A stretch of DNA of 64,000 bases from Desulforamulus profundi (lineage in GTDB: Bacteria > Bacillota_B > Desulfotomaculia > Desulfotomaculales > Desulfotomaculaceae), in the NCBI RefSeq assembly GCF_002607855.1, contig NZ_AWQQ01000042.1:73677-137676 (forward strand). The letters are read 5' to 3'. Made by a program: the position numbers and the translations under genes. Positions 18,125 through 28,130 of the stretch are shown here, in pieces. The notes under the pieces were generated by a model that made no database searches, had not been told where the DNA came from, and worked only from the letters and a program-made list of their open reading frames with translations. Each line of letters begins with the position of its first letter. Within the stretch, counting starts at the first letter, position 1.

Positions 18125-19180
18125 ATACCAAATACTCTACTTTGGCTGCCGGGAAGTACCGGTTCACCAGATTTTCCATGTGTTCCTTTACCTCGGACAT
18201 GCTTTCCTTGGGGTAGACGTATTTACCGTAGCCAAACTGGCCGTACTTAAACTGGCGCTTTTCCTCATCCATGTCCAGCCGGGAATTGGGGAAGATTTCG
18301 CTGATATTATTTTTCGCCCGTTGGGTAAAGCGGTGGGTGATAAATTCAAAGGTCAGGTCCCTGCGTGTCCGGGGGTCCAGCACCCTGTCCAGTTCCTCAA
18401 AGAGTTCGTTGTAGCCCTGCTGCCAGCCGTCGTAAAGCATGATGGGAGCCACCAGGAAACCCAGGGGGTAGCCTGCCCTGGCCACTTTGCCGGCGGCGGC
18501 TGCCCGTTCCGGCATGGAAGGGGTGCCGTGCTCAAATTTTTTATGACGGGTTCTGTATTGAGGCTGAAGCGGAACCGGGTACGACCGTTGTGTTTGGCGT
18601 CCAGCAGGGAATCCACATCGGTAAACTTGGTTACGAAGCGGAAGCGCGCATGGTCCTGGCGGCCGAAAAATTCAATGGCCTGCTTTAAGGCACCGGTGTA
18701 CCGCTCGACGGGGATGGGATCTGAAGTGGCGGCGCCCTCAAAAATGGTTTCCCTGGGCAGGTGTTCATTGATGTAGGATTTGGCCCTGTCTAAAATTTCT
18801 TCAATGTTTACATAGACCCGGAGATAGGGCCTTTTGCCCAGGTTGGTCAACAAATAGCAGTATTCGCACTTGCCGGGGCAGCTGGTTACCAGAGGGAGCT
18901 GGTAGTGGGCCGAAGGCTTGCAGGTTTGGAATTCTTTTACCTTTCTTACCCCCACCACCAGGGTACGTTTGGCATCCACAAAGGCTTCCTGGGCTGTCTT
19001 GCCGGGTATTCCCGTAGCCCGGTTATGGGAACCGGTCACTGTTACCGGGACCCCCTCGGACCGGAAACGGTCCCGCAGCCTTTGCCCCAGTTCATATTCC
19101 AAAGCCGCCGGTTCGATAAAAACTCTCTTGGGAATAAAATGATGGGTTGCGGCGGGTTTTTCTAACATAGCGTTTGCCAT
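18123..19180 (-). CDS. splB: spore photoproduct lyase (one frame break)
   Basis: Radical SAM enzyme that reverses the thymine dimer 'spore photoproduct' on germination. Start is ATG at 19180 behind AAAGGAAG on the minus strand. The cluster motif is CPGKCEYCYL (CX3CX2C, about residues 96-103). Family stretches include GKRPYLRVYVNIEEIL, TKFTDVDSLLDAKHNGRTRF and DEEKRQFKYGQFGYGKYVYP. One A is missing in the coding-strand A-run (T-run 18537-18542); the joined length is 352 residues. The region matching Bacillus Cys141 reads FEGAATSDP, so that Cys is Ala here. Probably forespore expressed. Confidence 0.92.
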
Positions 19181-19371
19181 AGCAGTTCTTCCTTTATTGT
19201 TATTTGTCCATGCCTGTATTAAAAGTATTTCGCAGGCCTTTTATATTATGTAACAGATGACCTATGTCCTATTTTTATTTTTTGCAGTGAATGTAGAAAA
19301 CGCGAGAAAATGAAAGGTAGGGACAACCAGCCCCTGCAGGCTGGTAAAATTTACTGATAAGCGGCATTGAC

Positions 19372-19419
19372 TCACAATATATGGTATTTTATAATTAGTC
19401 TACCTACAACATATTGTTT
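19372..19419 (+). promoter_or_regulatory. pair of NrdR boxes before nrdR-nrdD-nrdG
   Basis: Box 1 TCACAATATATGGTAT (19372-19387) matches 13 of 16 and box 2 CTACAACATATTGTTT (19404-19419) 12 of 16 of the NrdR consensus acaCwAtATaTwGtgt. Starts are 32 bp apart, three helical turns, the usual arrangement. Repression of the operon by its own first gene product is expected. A possible -10, TAAAAT (19429-19434), lies just downstream. Confidence 0.7.
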
Positions 19420-19469
19420 TAGTTGTGTTAAAATAGTATGGTAGACCCTATATCTTGGGGGTGGACGTA

Positions 19470-19931
19470 GTGCGTTGTCCCTTTTGCAGTTTCCCCGAAA
19501 GCCGGGTGTTAGACTCCAGGCCGGCCGATGAAGGCAACAGTATCCGGCGCCGCAGAGAATGCAGCGAGTGCGGCAGAAGGTTTACCACCTATGAAAGGGT
19601 GGATGAACGACCCCTGGTAGTGGTTAAAAAGGACGGGCGGCGGGAGGTCTTTGAGCGGGCCAAGTTACTGGCCGGGTTAATGAAGGCCTGTGAAAAAAGG
19701 CCCGTACCGGTTCAGAGAATCGAAGATACTGTTCATTATATCGAAAGGGAACTGCGCAGCCACACGGATCTGGAAGTACCCAGCCACGTGGTGGGGGAAC
19801 TGGTGATGAACCAACTGCTGGAACTGGACGAGGTGGCCTACATTCGCTTTGCCTCGGTCTACCGGCGGTTCGGGGATATCCACAGTTTTCTTCAGGAAGT
19901 GGAGAAACTGTTGAAGAGTAAGGAGAGATAA
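19470..19931 (+). CDS. nrdR: transcriptional repressor NrdR
   Basis: Zinc-ribbon/ATP-cone repressor of ribonucleotide reductase genes. GTG 19470 after GGGGGTGG gives the canonical start VRCPFCSFPESRVLDSR. The second zinc pair is CSECGRRFTTYE; the ATP cone begins VVKKDGRREVFERAKLL (about residues 49-140). 153 residues, normal. It senses dATP/ATP and binds tandem NrdR boxes like those just upstream. nrdD starts 17 nt after the stop. Confidence 0.96.
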   Translation: MRCPFCSFPESRVLDSRPADEGNSIRRRRECSECGRRFTTYERVDERPLVVVKKDGRREVFERAKLLAGLMKACEKRPVPVQRIEDTVHYIERELRSHTDLEVPSHVVGELVMNQLLELDEVAYIRFASVYRRFGDIHSFLQEVEKLLKSKER

Positions 19932-19947
19932 AGGGGGCCCTGTAGAG

Positions 19948-21975
19948 ATGTTCAATAAGATTAGGAAAAGGGACGGCCGGGAAGTGACCTTTGATGAAAC
20001 CAAAATCACCGAGGCCATTTTTAAAGCGGCCAAGGCGGTTGGCGGTGAAGATCGTCAAACGGCGATGGAACTCACCCTTGAAGTCTTGAAAATGCTCAAG
20101 AAACAATATAACGGCCATATTTTTGGCGTGGAAGAAGTTCAAGATATGGTGGAAAAGGTGCTGATCGAAGCAGGCCATGCCCGTACCGCCAAAGCCTATA
20201 TTTTGTACCGTCACCAGCGGACCCGCCTACGGGATGCCAAAAGTGACTTGATGGATGCGGTGGAGGAAATCCTGGAAGAGACCAACCGGGAAAATGCCAA
20301 CGTATCGAACTCGCCTTCAGCCAAGATGCTGCAGATCGCCAGTGCGGCCAGCAAGAAATATTACTTAACCCGCCTGATTCCCGAAGAAATGTCCCAGGCC
20401 CATGCCAGAGGGGATGTACATATTCATGATCTTGAGTTTTATGGAAAAACTTTGACTTGCCTTCAAATCCCATTAGGAAAATTGCTAAAAGAAGGATTTA
20501 ATACCGGGCATGGTTATATTCGGCCGCCCAAGCGTCCTACTTCGGCCACTGCATTAGCCGCAATTATTTTACAGAGTTCTCAAAACGACATGCACGGCGG
20601 ACAGTCTTTTGCTTTCTTTGACCGTGACCTTGCACCCTATGTGGAAGATGCCAGTGATCATGAGACCTACCAGGCCATGGAGGCCCTGATCTATAACTTG
20701 AACAGCATGCATAGCCGGGCCGGCGCCCAGGTGCCTTTCTCCAGCCTGAACCTGGGAACCGAAACATCCGAAGCGGCACGGAAGGTAATCCGAAACCTGC
20801 TGTTGGCCTATGAGGCCGGTCTGGGACGGGGAGAAAACCCGATCTTCCCCAACATCATCTTCAAGTTGAAGGAAGGCATTAACCTGAACCCCGGCGATCC
20901 CAACTATGATTTATTTCAGTTGGCAATCCGGGTATCTTCCAAACGCATGAACCCGACCTTTAGCTTTATGGACTCTTCCTTTAACAGCGAGTACGGTGAC
21001 CAGGTGGGTTACATGGGATGCCGGACCCGGGTGATTGCCAACCGCAAAGGTCCCGCGGTCACCGACGGGCGGGGGAACTTATCCTTTACCACCATCAATT
21101 TACCCAGGATTGCCATTAAGGCAGAACGCAACCTCGATAAGTTTTACCGGTTATTGGATGAAACCCTGGATTTAACCTGCCGCCAGTTGTATCATCGCTT
21201 CCGGGTTCAAGCCAAACTAAAAGTGAGAGATATGCCTTTGTCATGGGGCAGGGCCTGTACATGGGTTCCCAGGGACTCAAACCGGAGGATGCCATTGAAG
21301 ATGTTATTAAACACGGCACCCTGTCACCCGGCTTCATTGGCCTGGCCGAAGCCTGGTGGCGCTGACCGGCCAACATCACGGTCAAAGTGAGGAAGCCCAG
21401 GCGCTGGGGCTGGAAATCGTTTCTTACCTGCGCCGCAAGGTCGATGAGGCCGGCGAGCAGTATGACCTGAACTATACCCTGCTGGCGACCCCGGCAGAAA
21501 GTGTATCCGGCAGGTTTGCTAAGGTGGATCGCAAAGAGTTTGGTATTATCCCCGGCGTTACCGATAAAGCTTACTATACCAACTCCTTCCACGTGCCCGT
21601 TGGCTATCCCGTCGGCATCTTTGAAAAGATTTCTCTGGAAGGTCCTTATCATAAGTACTGCAATGCCGGGCACATCAGTTACATTGAAATGCTTCGCCGC
21701 CGCTGCACAATCCCCAGGCAGTACAGGCCATTCTCAAGCATATGCGGGCCAGCGACATGGGCTATGCGGCCATCAACTTTCCGGTGGATTACTGCACCTC
21801 CTGCAGTGTGACCGGTGTCATCAACCAGGACAGCTGCCCGCGCTGCGAATCCCCCGAGATTCGCCGGGTTCGCCGTATCACCGGCTACCTCAGCACCGTT
21901 GAGCGGTTTAACGATGCCAAGGTGGCTGAGCTGAAGGACCGGACCGTTCATTCGGGTTTTGATCCAAGGGGTTAG
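19948..21975 (+). CDS. nrdD: anaerobic (class III) ribonucleoside-triphosphate reductase (three frame breaks)
   Basis: Oxygen-sensitive glycyl-radical enzyme that reduces NTPs. An ATP cone (about 1-95, RKRDGREVTFDETKITEAI) precedes the barrel with VHIHDLEFYG, NDMHGGQSF and MGCRTRV. The C-terminus has a zinc site YCTSC..CPRC and the glycyl-radical loop RRITGYLST. Single bases are missing at T-run 21237-21239, C-run 21352-21353 and G 21691; restored, the chain is about 676 residues and continuous with the family (MPFVMGQGL, LAEALVALTG, EMASPPLHNPQAV). Activated by NrdG, encoded next. Confidence 0.93.
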
Positions 21976-22004
21976 TAGAACACCGGAGATGGAGATGAGG
22001 ATTC

Positions 22005-22526
22005 TTGAGTAACCAGCTTCGCCTGGGAGGCATTACGGCCAATAGCGTGGTGGACGGTCCGGGACTCCGAACGGTGGTGTTCCTGCAGGGATGCCCCCGC
22101 CGCTGTCCGGGCTGCCATAATCAAGAGCTGCTGGATGCCGGCGGCGGCAGGGAAGTGACCGTTGAGGAAGCCCTGAAGGAAATCACGGCTACGATTTCTC
22201 CCATTACCCAGGGCATTACCTTCTCCGGCGGGGATCCGTTGATGCAGCCGGAGGCTGTCTGGAGATTGGCTGACCGGTTAAAGAAAGAATTTCCCGGGCT
22301 GGAAATCTGGCTGTACACCGGCTATAAATACGAGGAAGTAAAAGACCTGCCGGTGTTGGACCTGGTGGATGTCCTGGTGGACGGTCCCTTTGAACAGGAT
22401 AAAAAGGACCTGGCACTGGTTTTCAGGGGTTCTGCCAACCAGCGGCTCATTGATATACCGAAAAGCCGGCAAGCGGGCATGGTGGTGGAATGGCAGCCGC
22501 CCGTACCGGCTATCAGGCCTGACTAG
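22005..22526 (+). CDS. nrdG: anaerobic ribonucleotide reductase activating protein
   Basis: Radical SAM activase that forms the glycyl radical on NrdD. TTG 22005 after GGAGATGAGG. The cluster motif is GCPRRCPGCHNQELL (CX3CX2C, about residues 30-37), with TFSGGDPLMQPEAV and WLYTGYKYEEV further on. 173 residues, the usual size. Last gene of the nrdR-nrdD-nrdG operon; a hairpin follows. Confidence 0.93.
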   Translation: MSNQLRLGGITANSVVDGPGLRTVVFLQGCPRRCPGCHNQELLDAGGGREVTVEEALKEITATISPITQGITFSGGDPLMQPEAVWRLADRLKKEFPGLEIWLYTGYKYEEVKDLPVLDLVDVLVDGPFEQDKKDLALVFRGSANQRLIDIPKSRQAGMVVEWQPPVPAIRPD

Positions 22527-22575
22527 GCCGGTAGTAAAAGCGAGCTTGTTTAAAAACCATATTTTAGCGAAAAAA

Positions 22576-22620
22576 GGCGTCCTGTCAACCTGGTAAATGA
22601 AAGGTTGAACGGACGTCTTT
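22576..22620 (+). terminator. terminator after nrdG
   Basis: GGCGTCCTGTCAACCT (22576-22591) pairs with AGGTTGAACGGACGTC (22602-22617) with two mismatches; the tail is a short T-run. Confidence 0.65.
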
Positions 22621-23130
22621 ACTGTTAAACCTGATTATCAACCTATAACATACTGAATAGATTATGAAACAGATTCTCTTCATAATTTTTCCTTGTATAA
22701 CATCATTCCTGCTTATAAAATTATGAACATTCTTACAATTACACGAACTTTCTGCCATGTCACTTCTTTTATGAACTAGTTTAATTTACCACTGACTTTA
22801 TTCTACAGTGAATAAGCTAAAATGAAAGCGACCTATATCACAGTACAATGAAAAAGGTCACTTTTTTAGCATAAATTTTGTTTCCTTCTAACAGGACGCA
22901 TGTGGGTATCCTGTCGTTGTCCATAAAATGTTTTTTGGCTCCGATATGCATAAATAGCGGTGTAAGAGTAAGAATAAATATTCAGCAAGGGCGATACGAA
23001 ACTTTTAGACCAGATACATTATCGCCGCTGCTCTCTGTAAAGGCGGTTTTTCTAAAATTCGCTGGATATTCGCAGCCGGCATAATGGTGGCTGAAGAAAA
23101 TCCAGGTCAGGCTCAGGGGAAGTGGAACCA
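22621..23130 (+). other. AT-rich gap between nrdG and gerAB
   Basis: About 510 nt without a convincing gene. It holds one hairpin with a T-run (22825-22867; AAAGCGACCT with AGGTCACTTT) that looks like a terminator. A 68-codon frame at 22878-23084 has no ribosome binding site and no family resemblance. I see no RNA gene. Confidence 0.5.
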
Positions 23131-24233
23131 ATGCGGGAGGAAGGAAAAATTTCGGCTTACCAGGCTATGGTATATCAGGTGAGCATTGTTTTGGCAACAG
23201 CCGTCTTATTCGTCCCGGCTATTACAGCAAAGTACGCAAAGCAGGATGCCTGGATCTCCGGAATCATAGCCTGTTTTTTGGCTGTCTTCAGGTTTATACA
23301 GCCGTCAGCCTGGCCCGGCGTTTCCCGAATACGTCGGTTGTGCAGTATGCACCACTCATTCTCGGTAAGGTGCCGGGCAAGGTGGTGGGATTTATTTATC
23401 TCTTCTATTTCTTCTACGTTGGTTATTTCGTACTGCAGCAATTTACCGCCCTGATGTCCTCCTCCTATATGCCGCTTACGCCTTCTATTGTTTTTATGCT
23501 TGTTCTTTCTCTGCTTACCGTCTATGCGGCTTATGGCGGGCTAGAAGTGATCTGCCGGATGAGCTCTGTTGTTCTGACGGTAGTGCTGGCAACGATGGCA
23601 TTAATAGTTTTATTAATTGTCAAAGATATTAAAATATGGCGTTTTCTTCCTGTCCTAGAGAACGGGTTTAACCCAGTATTGCTGGGAGCAATTTCACCAG
23701 GTGCATGGTTTGGGGAAACCGCAGTGATCCTGATGCTCTACCCATTTATAAATAATAAAGAAAAGGTGCTTAAGACCAGCCTCCTGGCCATGCTAATCCT
23801 TTTTATAGCCATAGAGATGGTAATTATCGGAGCAATTGGATTATTAGGCCCGACGGAAGCAGCCTCCTTTCTTTTCCCCACCTTCAATGTGGCCCGGCGG
23901 ATTAAATTAGAGGCGCTACCGATTCTGGAACGGCAGGATGCTCTTTTCATGATGATCTGGGTGGCGGGTATGTTGATTAAGTTAACCACTTTCTTTTTCG
24001 CCGGAGTGCTTGCCCTGGCGCAGTGGCTCAACGTCAAAGACTATCGCCCGTTAATCTTACCCTCCATGGCCATAATGATAGCGCTGGCGGTACAGGCCTG
24101 GAAGAATATTACCGAGTTGTTTGCTTTTTCCGGAGAAGTATTTCCCTTAACCATTATCTTTGTCAATTTTATAATCACCGTTTTTCTTTTAATCATCGCC
24201 GTCATTCGCAATATTTCCACCAGGAAAACATGA
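23131..24233 (+). CDS. gerAB: spore germination permease GerAB type (one frame break)
   Basis: Inner spore membrane transporter-like subunit (APC superfamily, about ten membrane segments) of a nutrient germinant receptor. It opens EEGKISAYQAMVYQVSIVLA and includes APLILGKVPGKVVGFIYLF and PGAWFGETAVILMLYPF. One G is missing at 23291-23292; with it the sequence reads RVYTAVSLARRFPNTSVVQY. ATG 23131 behind AGGGGA is preferred, GTG 23122 is possible. Gene order here is B-A-C rather than the common A-B-C. Confidence 0.88.
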
Positions 24234-24274
24234 CCATTACTTGCGGAGTTATAAAAAAGGAGGGTGTTCTTTCT

Positions 24275-25923
24275 GTGCGAAAGCGTATTGTAAAAAAGCT
24301 GCACCATTTGATCCGGAATTATGCATGTAAGACCGCAGGAAAAAACATCTGCCCGGATGACATGGACTGGGTTCATCAAACTACTGTGGAAAAGTACGAT
24401 CTGGAGCGTATTCCCATCGAGGCGGACCTGGCAGCCAACATTAAGCGCCTGAAGGGAATATCCGGTGTTTGTCCGGATTTCATTATCCGGCAGTTTGAAA
24501 TAGGAGGCGGCATCGCGGAAGCGGCGGTAATTTTCCTGGAGGGTATGGTAGAACGGGTACTTTTAAACGAAAACCTGCTCAAACCGTTAATGATCCATTA
24601 CAGGCCATTTAAACCGGCGCAGGGTTCCTTCCTGGATCAAATTTTACGTGTTGCCCTTCCCGTGGACGTGGTCAGAAAGTGCGTTAACCTGCACGACGTA
24701 ATCGATCAAGTTCTGGAAGGCTCTGTCGTTCTTTTAGTGGACGGTGAATCGAGGGGCCTGGCGCTGGAGGCCGCCGGGTTTAAAACCCGTGTTCCGGAAG
24801 AACCGATGACAGAAGCGGTGGTACGGGGCCCCGGGAGGGATTTACCGAAGCTTTGCATACCAACATTACCCTTCTGCGACGGCGGCTCAAGACGCCGAAC
24901 CTGGTACTGGAAAGCATGGTCCTCGGCCGGATCAGCCACACGCAGGTTGTGGTGGGATACGTCAGGGGCCTGGCTGCGCCGGAACTGGTTGCCGAAGTCA
25001 GGGAGAGGCTTCAGCGTATCGATATCGACGGTATTCTCGAATCAAATTACCTGGAGGAAATGCTGCGGGATCATCCACTTTCCTTTTTCCCGCAGGCCAT
25101 TACTACCGAACGGCCGGACCGGGTGGCTGCCAACATGCTTGAAGGACGGGTAGCCGTACTCACTGAAAACACACCTTTTGTCCTGATTGTGCCGGGTGAA
25201 TTCGTAGCCCTCATGCAGAGCTCGGAGGATTTTTACCACCACTTTGTCCTGGGCGTTTTCATTCGCCTTTTGCGCTGGAGCGCTTTCGCCGTTTCCCTTC
25301 TCCTCCCGTCCGTATATGTGGCTGTGACCACCTTCCATCAGGAAATGATTCCCACCGGGCTTCTTTTAAGCATCGTTGCCGCACGTGAGGGAGTGCCTTT
25401 TCCTGCCGTGGTGGAAGCACTGATCATGGAAATTGCCTTCGAAGTTTTAAGGGAAGCCGGTGTGCGTCTGCCCCGGGCGGTAGGTCAGGCAGTAAGCATT
25501 GTCGGGGCGCTGGTAATCGGTGAAGCAGCGGTAACGGCAGGTGTAGTATCGCCGCTGATGGTGATTGTGGTGGCCTTAACGGGGATTTCCTCCTTTCTCT
25601 CGCCCTCCTTTGATCTGGCCATTTCCATCCGCATTTTGCGCTTTCCAATGATGTTCCTGGCCGGCTTGCTGGGCCTTTTTGGCGTGGCCGCAGGAGTGCT
25701 TGCCATCTTGATCCATTTCGCCGGGATGCGTTCCTTTGGATTACCTTACCTGGCCGGATTAACCCCTTTTCACCCTGACGACTGGAAAGATGTTTTTATC
25801 AGAGCACCGATATGGATGATGCGCAGGCGTCCCACAGAACTTTCCAAAAGCAACCGGAAACGGCAGGTGCCCGGTCTTAAGCCTGAACCGCCAGACCGGC
25901 GCCCTCAGGGGGGAAGATCTTGA
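24275..25923 (+). CDS. gerAA: spore germination protein GerAA type (one frame break)
   Basis: Ligand-sensing or channel subunit of the ger receptor. The soluble N-terminal domain includes CPDFIIRQFEIGGG; the membrane half contains ALMQSSEDFYHHF, VAVTTFHQEMIPTGLL, RLPRAVGQAVSIVGALVIGE and SFDLAISIRILRFPMM. The C-run 24829-24832 lacks one C (RGPREGFTEALHTN). GTG 24275 follows AAGGAGGG at 10 nt; joined length is 549 residues. Its TGA overlaps the gerAC TTG. Confidence 0.88.
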
Positions 25924-27134
25924 AACGCCGCATCAGGTTGATTATACTGGTTTTACTTATTTGCTTAACCGCCGGTTGCTGGGATATGCGGGAAGTAGAG
26001 GATCTCGGTTATGTTATGGCTATGGCCATCGATAGGGGCCCTCAGGAGCAGATCCGGATCATTGCCCAGGTACCAAATCCGCGTGTACTCGGAGGTGGAG
26101 CGCGGGGAGGAGTTACACCCGGGGCCAGTATTGCTGCCAAGCCTTACCGCAACTATGAGGGAACCGGCCCCACGATTTTTGATGCGCTGCGGGAGATTTC
26201 CCATGAATCATCCCGGCGGCTGTTTTTTGCCCAGAATCGTACCCTTATCTTCAGTGAAGCAATGGCTGAAAAAGGTGTATATGATGTACTCGACTTTTTA
26301 AAACGCAGTGTAGAGATCCGGCGTGGTTTAACAATGGTCTTCGTTGCCCGCGGAGAACCGGCCAAAATACTCGATACTCCTAACCCCCATGCTATTTTAC
26401 CGGCGCTCCGTATAGATGACATCATACGCTGGCGGGGACAAACTTCCAGGTTTGCACCTGTTCCTCTATCCCGGTTTCTGGAATCTCTTAGCCTGGAAGG
26501 ACAGGAACCTTATGCAGGTGTAATTGAAGTGGCTTCTAACCCTACGGCACAAGTCAAGGAGGGTGAAAAGGCAGCTCCCGAACCGTCCTCAACCATCCGG
26601 CTTACCGGGGCCGCCCTCTTCCGTAATGACCGTATGGCGGGGTTTCTTGATGAAACCGAAACTCGCGGACTTTTATGGGTACTCAACGAGGTGAGAGGAG
26701 GGCAAATTGTTTTCCCTTGCCCCGGCCAGGAGGGTAAAAAGGTTACCGTAGAAATTATACGTGCCAATGCTAAGATTGAACCGGAAATTACAGAAGAGGG
26801 AATTATTATGACGGTAAAAATCCAGGAAGAAGGTAACCTTGTTGAAGTGGAAGGACCCCTTGATGTCTCTAAACCGGAGGTAATTAAAGAACTGGACCGT
26901 TTGCACGCCGCGGCTATAGGTAATGAAGTAATGGCTGCCGTTTACAAAGCACAGGAATTGGGCTCCGACGCCTTCGGTTTCGGAGAAGCGTTCCGACGTA
27001 AATTCCCCCGGGAATGGAAGAAAATTAAGAAAGACTGGCCGGAAATTTTTACGGGCATTGAGGTACGTGTCCAGGTAGTTGCCCACATTCGACGCATGGG
27101 GATGATCGTCCAGCCACCGCTTTTGGTTCATTAA
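25920..27134 (+). CDS. gerAC: spore germination lipoprotein GerAC type
   Basis: 404 residues. The signal peptide MKRRIRLIILVLLICLTAGC ends in a lipobox with Cys20, followed by the family start WDMREVEDLGYVMAMAIDRG. Domain 1-2 marks are ISHESSRRLFFAQNRTLIFS and FLKRSVEIRRGLTMVFVA; the C-terminal domain ends KDWPEIFTGIEVRVQVVAHI. It is anchored on the outer face of the inner spore membrane as part of the receptor. TTG 25920 overlaps the gerAA stop, indicating coupling. Confidence 0.92.
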   Translation: MKRRIRLIILVLLICLTAGCWDMREVEDLGYVMAMAIDRGPQEQIRIIAQVPNPRVLGGGARGGVTPGASIAAKPYRNYEGTGPTIFDALREISHESSRRLFFAQNRTLIFSEAMAEKGVYDVLDFLKRSVEIRRGLTMVFVARGEPAKILDTPNPHAILPALRIDDIIRWRGQTSRFAPVPLSRFLESLSLEGQEPYAGVIEVASNPTAQVKEGEKAAPEPSSTIRLTGAALFRNDRMAGFLDETETRGLLWVLNEVRGGQIVFPCPGQEGKKVTVEIIRANAKIEPEITEEGIIMTVKIQEEGNLVEVEGPLDVSKPEVIKELDRLHAAAIGNEVMAAVYKAQELGSDAFGFGEAFRRKFPREWKKIKKDWPEIFTGIEVRVQVVAHIRRMGMIVQPPLLVH

Positions 27135-27180
27135 ATAATTGCATTTAAAACTCAAACCCTTTGAGACAGGATGGTTGAGA

Positions 27181-27420
27181 ATGCTGTTAGATGTTTTGCT
27201 GATTTTAACCGGCTTTGCGGTTATCGTCGCCATAGAGCTGCCCAGGTTAATTAAACAAAAAATTTACCGCGAAATAGTAATTTTCTTTGTTTTGATTGCC
27301 CTTGGAATCACTTTAAGTCTGGGTCAAGTTTTGCAACTGCCCATACCGAATGTTACAAAGGGCATTGAAACAGTTACTCGCCCGATATTTAAGGCCGTGG
27401 AAAGGATCCTTTTACCATGA
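27181..27420 (+). CDS. small two-helix membrane protein of the ger operon
   Basis: 79 residues from ATG 27181; a TTG at 27139 would add 14. Two hydrophobic segments (about 2-20 and 34-51) and an amphipathic tail (NVTKGIETVTRPIFKAVERI). I do not recognise a family for certain. Small membrane 'D' proteins accompany some ger operons, and the 47-nt distance from gerAC suggests cotranscription. Confidence 0.6.
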   Translation: MLLDVLLILTGFAVIVAIELPRLIKQKIYREIVIFFVLIALGITLSLGQVLQLPIPNVTKGIETVTRPIFKAVERILLP

Positions 27421-27484
27421 ATAAAAACCAGTTTTCTTCTACGACCCTCCACAAATTCAGTAAATGGGACATGGGTGCCAGGCA

Positions 27485-27592
27485 GTGCGACCGAGCAAGG
27501 GCGCGTCATATAGCGGGTGCGAATCCCGCCCGGTAAGGTCTAGCCAACCACCGGTAGCGAGTCTTGGAGCAGGCGATCGGTCGGGAGCGCCC
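27485..27592 (+). mobile_element. degraded group II intron 5' fragment
   Basis: Begins with the group II 5' consensus GTGCG (27485-27489) and contains domain I-like words: TAGCGGGTGCGAATCCCGCC, AGCCAACCACCGGTAGCGAG. No domain V, reverse transcriptase or 3' end follows, so it is a truncated remnant. Recognition is from remembered intron sequences and should be tested with a covariance model. Confidence 0.5.
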
Positions 27593-27600
27593 TTTCGAAG

Positions 27601-27704
27601 GATTGATCCATCATTCTGACCGTGGGGTTCGTTCAATATGCCAGTCATGCCTATCAGGCTCTGCTTTGTGAAAACGGCTTTGCCCCCAGCATGAGCCGCA
27701 AGGG
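27601..27704 (+). pseudogene. IS3-family transposase (OrfB) fragment
   Basis: Reading 27601 onward gives LIHHSDRGV, then after a frame change VQYASHAYQALL, CENGFAPSMSRKG. HSDRGVQYAS...SMSRKG is the conserved core around the second Asp of IS3-family integrases. The frame change is a 4-nt tandem duplication (gttcgttc at 27627-27634), and both ends are missing. It is a dead remnant next to the intron piece. Confidence 0.75.
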
Positions 27705-27791
27705 GAAAGGACGCCCCGGGGAGAGATTGGGCGCTTTATTGGACAGAATAGAAAGGAAGAAATAAAAATAAAAACAAAACCAAAATATATC

Positions 27792-27820
27792 TCGACATTT
27801 GTCGTACATTGTCATATAAT
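27792..27820 (+). promoter_or_regulatory. strong sigma-A promoter before a short hairpin unit
   Basis: TCGACA (27792-27797), exactly 17-nt spacer, perfect TATAAT (27815-27820). The first gene downstream begins about 120 nt later and a terminator intervenes at 27864-27886. Confidence 0.6.
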
Positions 27821-27826
27821 TGACCA

Positions 27827-27890
27827 TGTGCATAGCACACCCGCCTTTTTATTTTTTGTCTAGCTCGGCTTTTGCCGAGTCTTTTTGTTT
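27827..27890 (+). ncRNA. candidate small RNA or attenuated leader, about 60 nt
   Basis: Transcription from the promoter at 27792-27820 would start near 27827 and meet the terminator at 27864-27886. The short transcript has a 5' hairpin (GTGC ata GCAC), a C-rich then U-rich single strand (cccgcctttttatttttt) and the terminator hairpin, the layout of many small regulatory RNAs. It could also be a leader that limits the small membrane gene at 27942. Confidence 0.35.
27864..27886 (+). terminator. terminator CTCGGC-tttt-GCCGAG
   Basis: A 6-bp GC-rich stem (27864-27869 with 27874-27879) followed by c and five T. Confidence 0.75.
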
Positions 27891-27941
27891 TCAGGGTAAT
27901 TTCAGATCCTTTTGGTGATACTTTCCCTTAAAAGGAGGGTG

Positions 27942-28052
27942 ATGGGAAATACTATGGATAAAAACGTTATTACCTTGCTGGCAACCCTGGCGGTGGCTGC
28001 CCTATCCTTTACATATCTTTATTACACCCGTTTCATCAAAAAGAAAAATTAG
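27942..28052 (+). CDS. 36-residue single-pass membrane protein
   Basis: AAAGGAGGG (27931-27939) precedes ATG 27942; ATG 27954 is the alternative, with 32 residues and looser spacing. One membrane helix (VITLLATLAVAALSFTYLYY) is followed by a basic tail RFIKKKN. No family is recognised. The strong ribosome binding site supports expression. Confidence 0.5.
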   Translation: MGNTMDKNVITLLATLAVAALSFTYLYYTRFIKKKN

Positions 28053-28130
28053 GGTTTGTTTGAGACTAAGACAAGATGTCATAAAAATGTAACTTTTCCG
28101 AAAAAGGTTTTTGATCATTAACAGCCAATT

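Noticed and set aside
22878..23084. 68-codon open frame before gerAB
   Set aside because: No ribosome binding site, no family pattern and an unlikely composition; it lies in an AT-rich gap.
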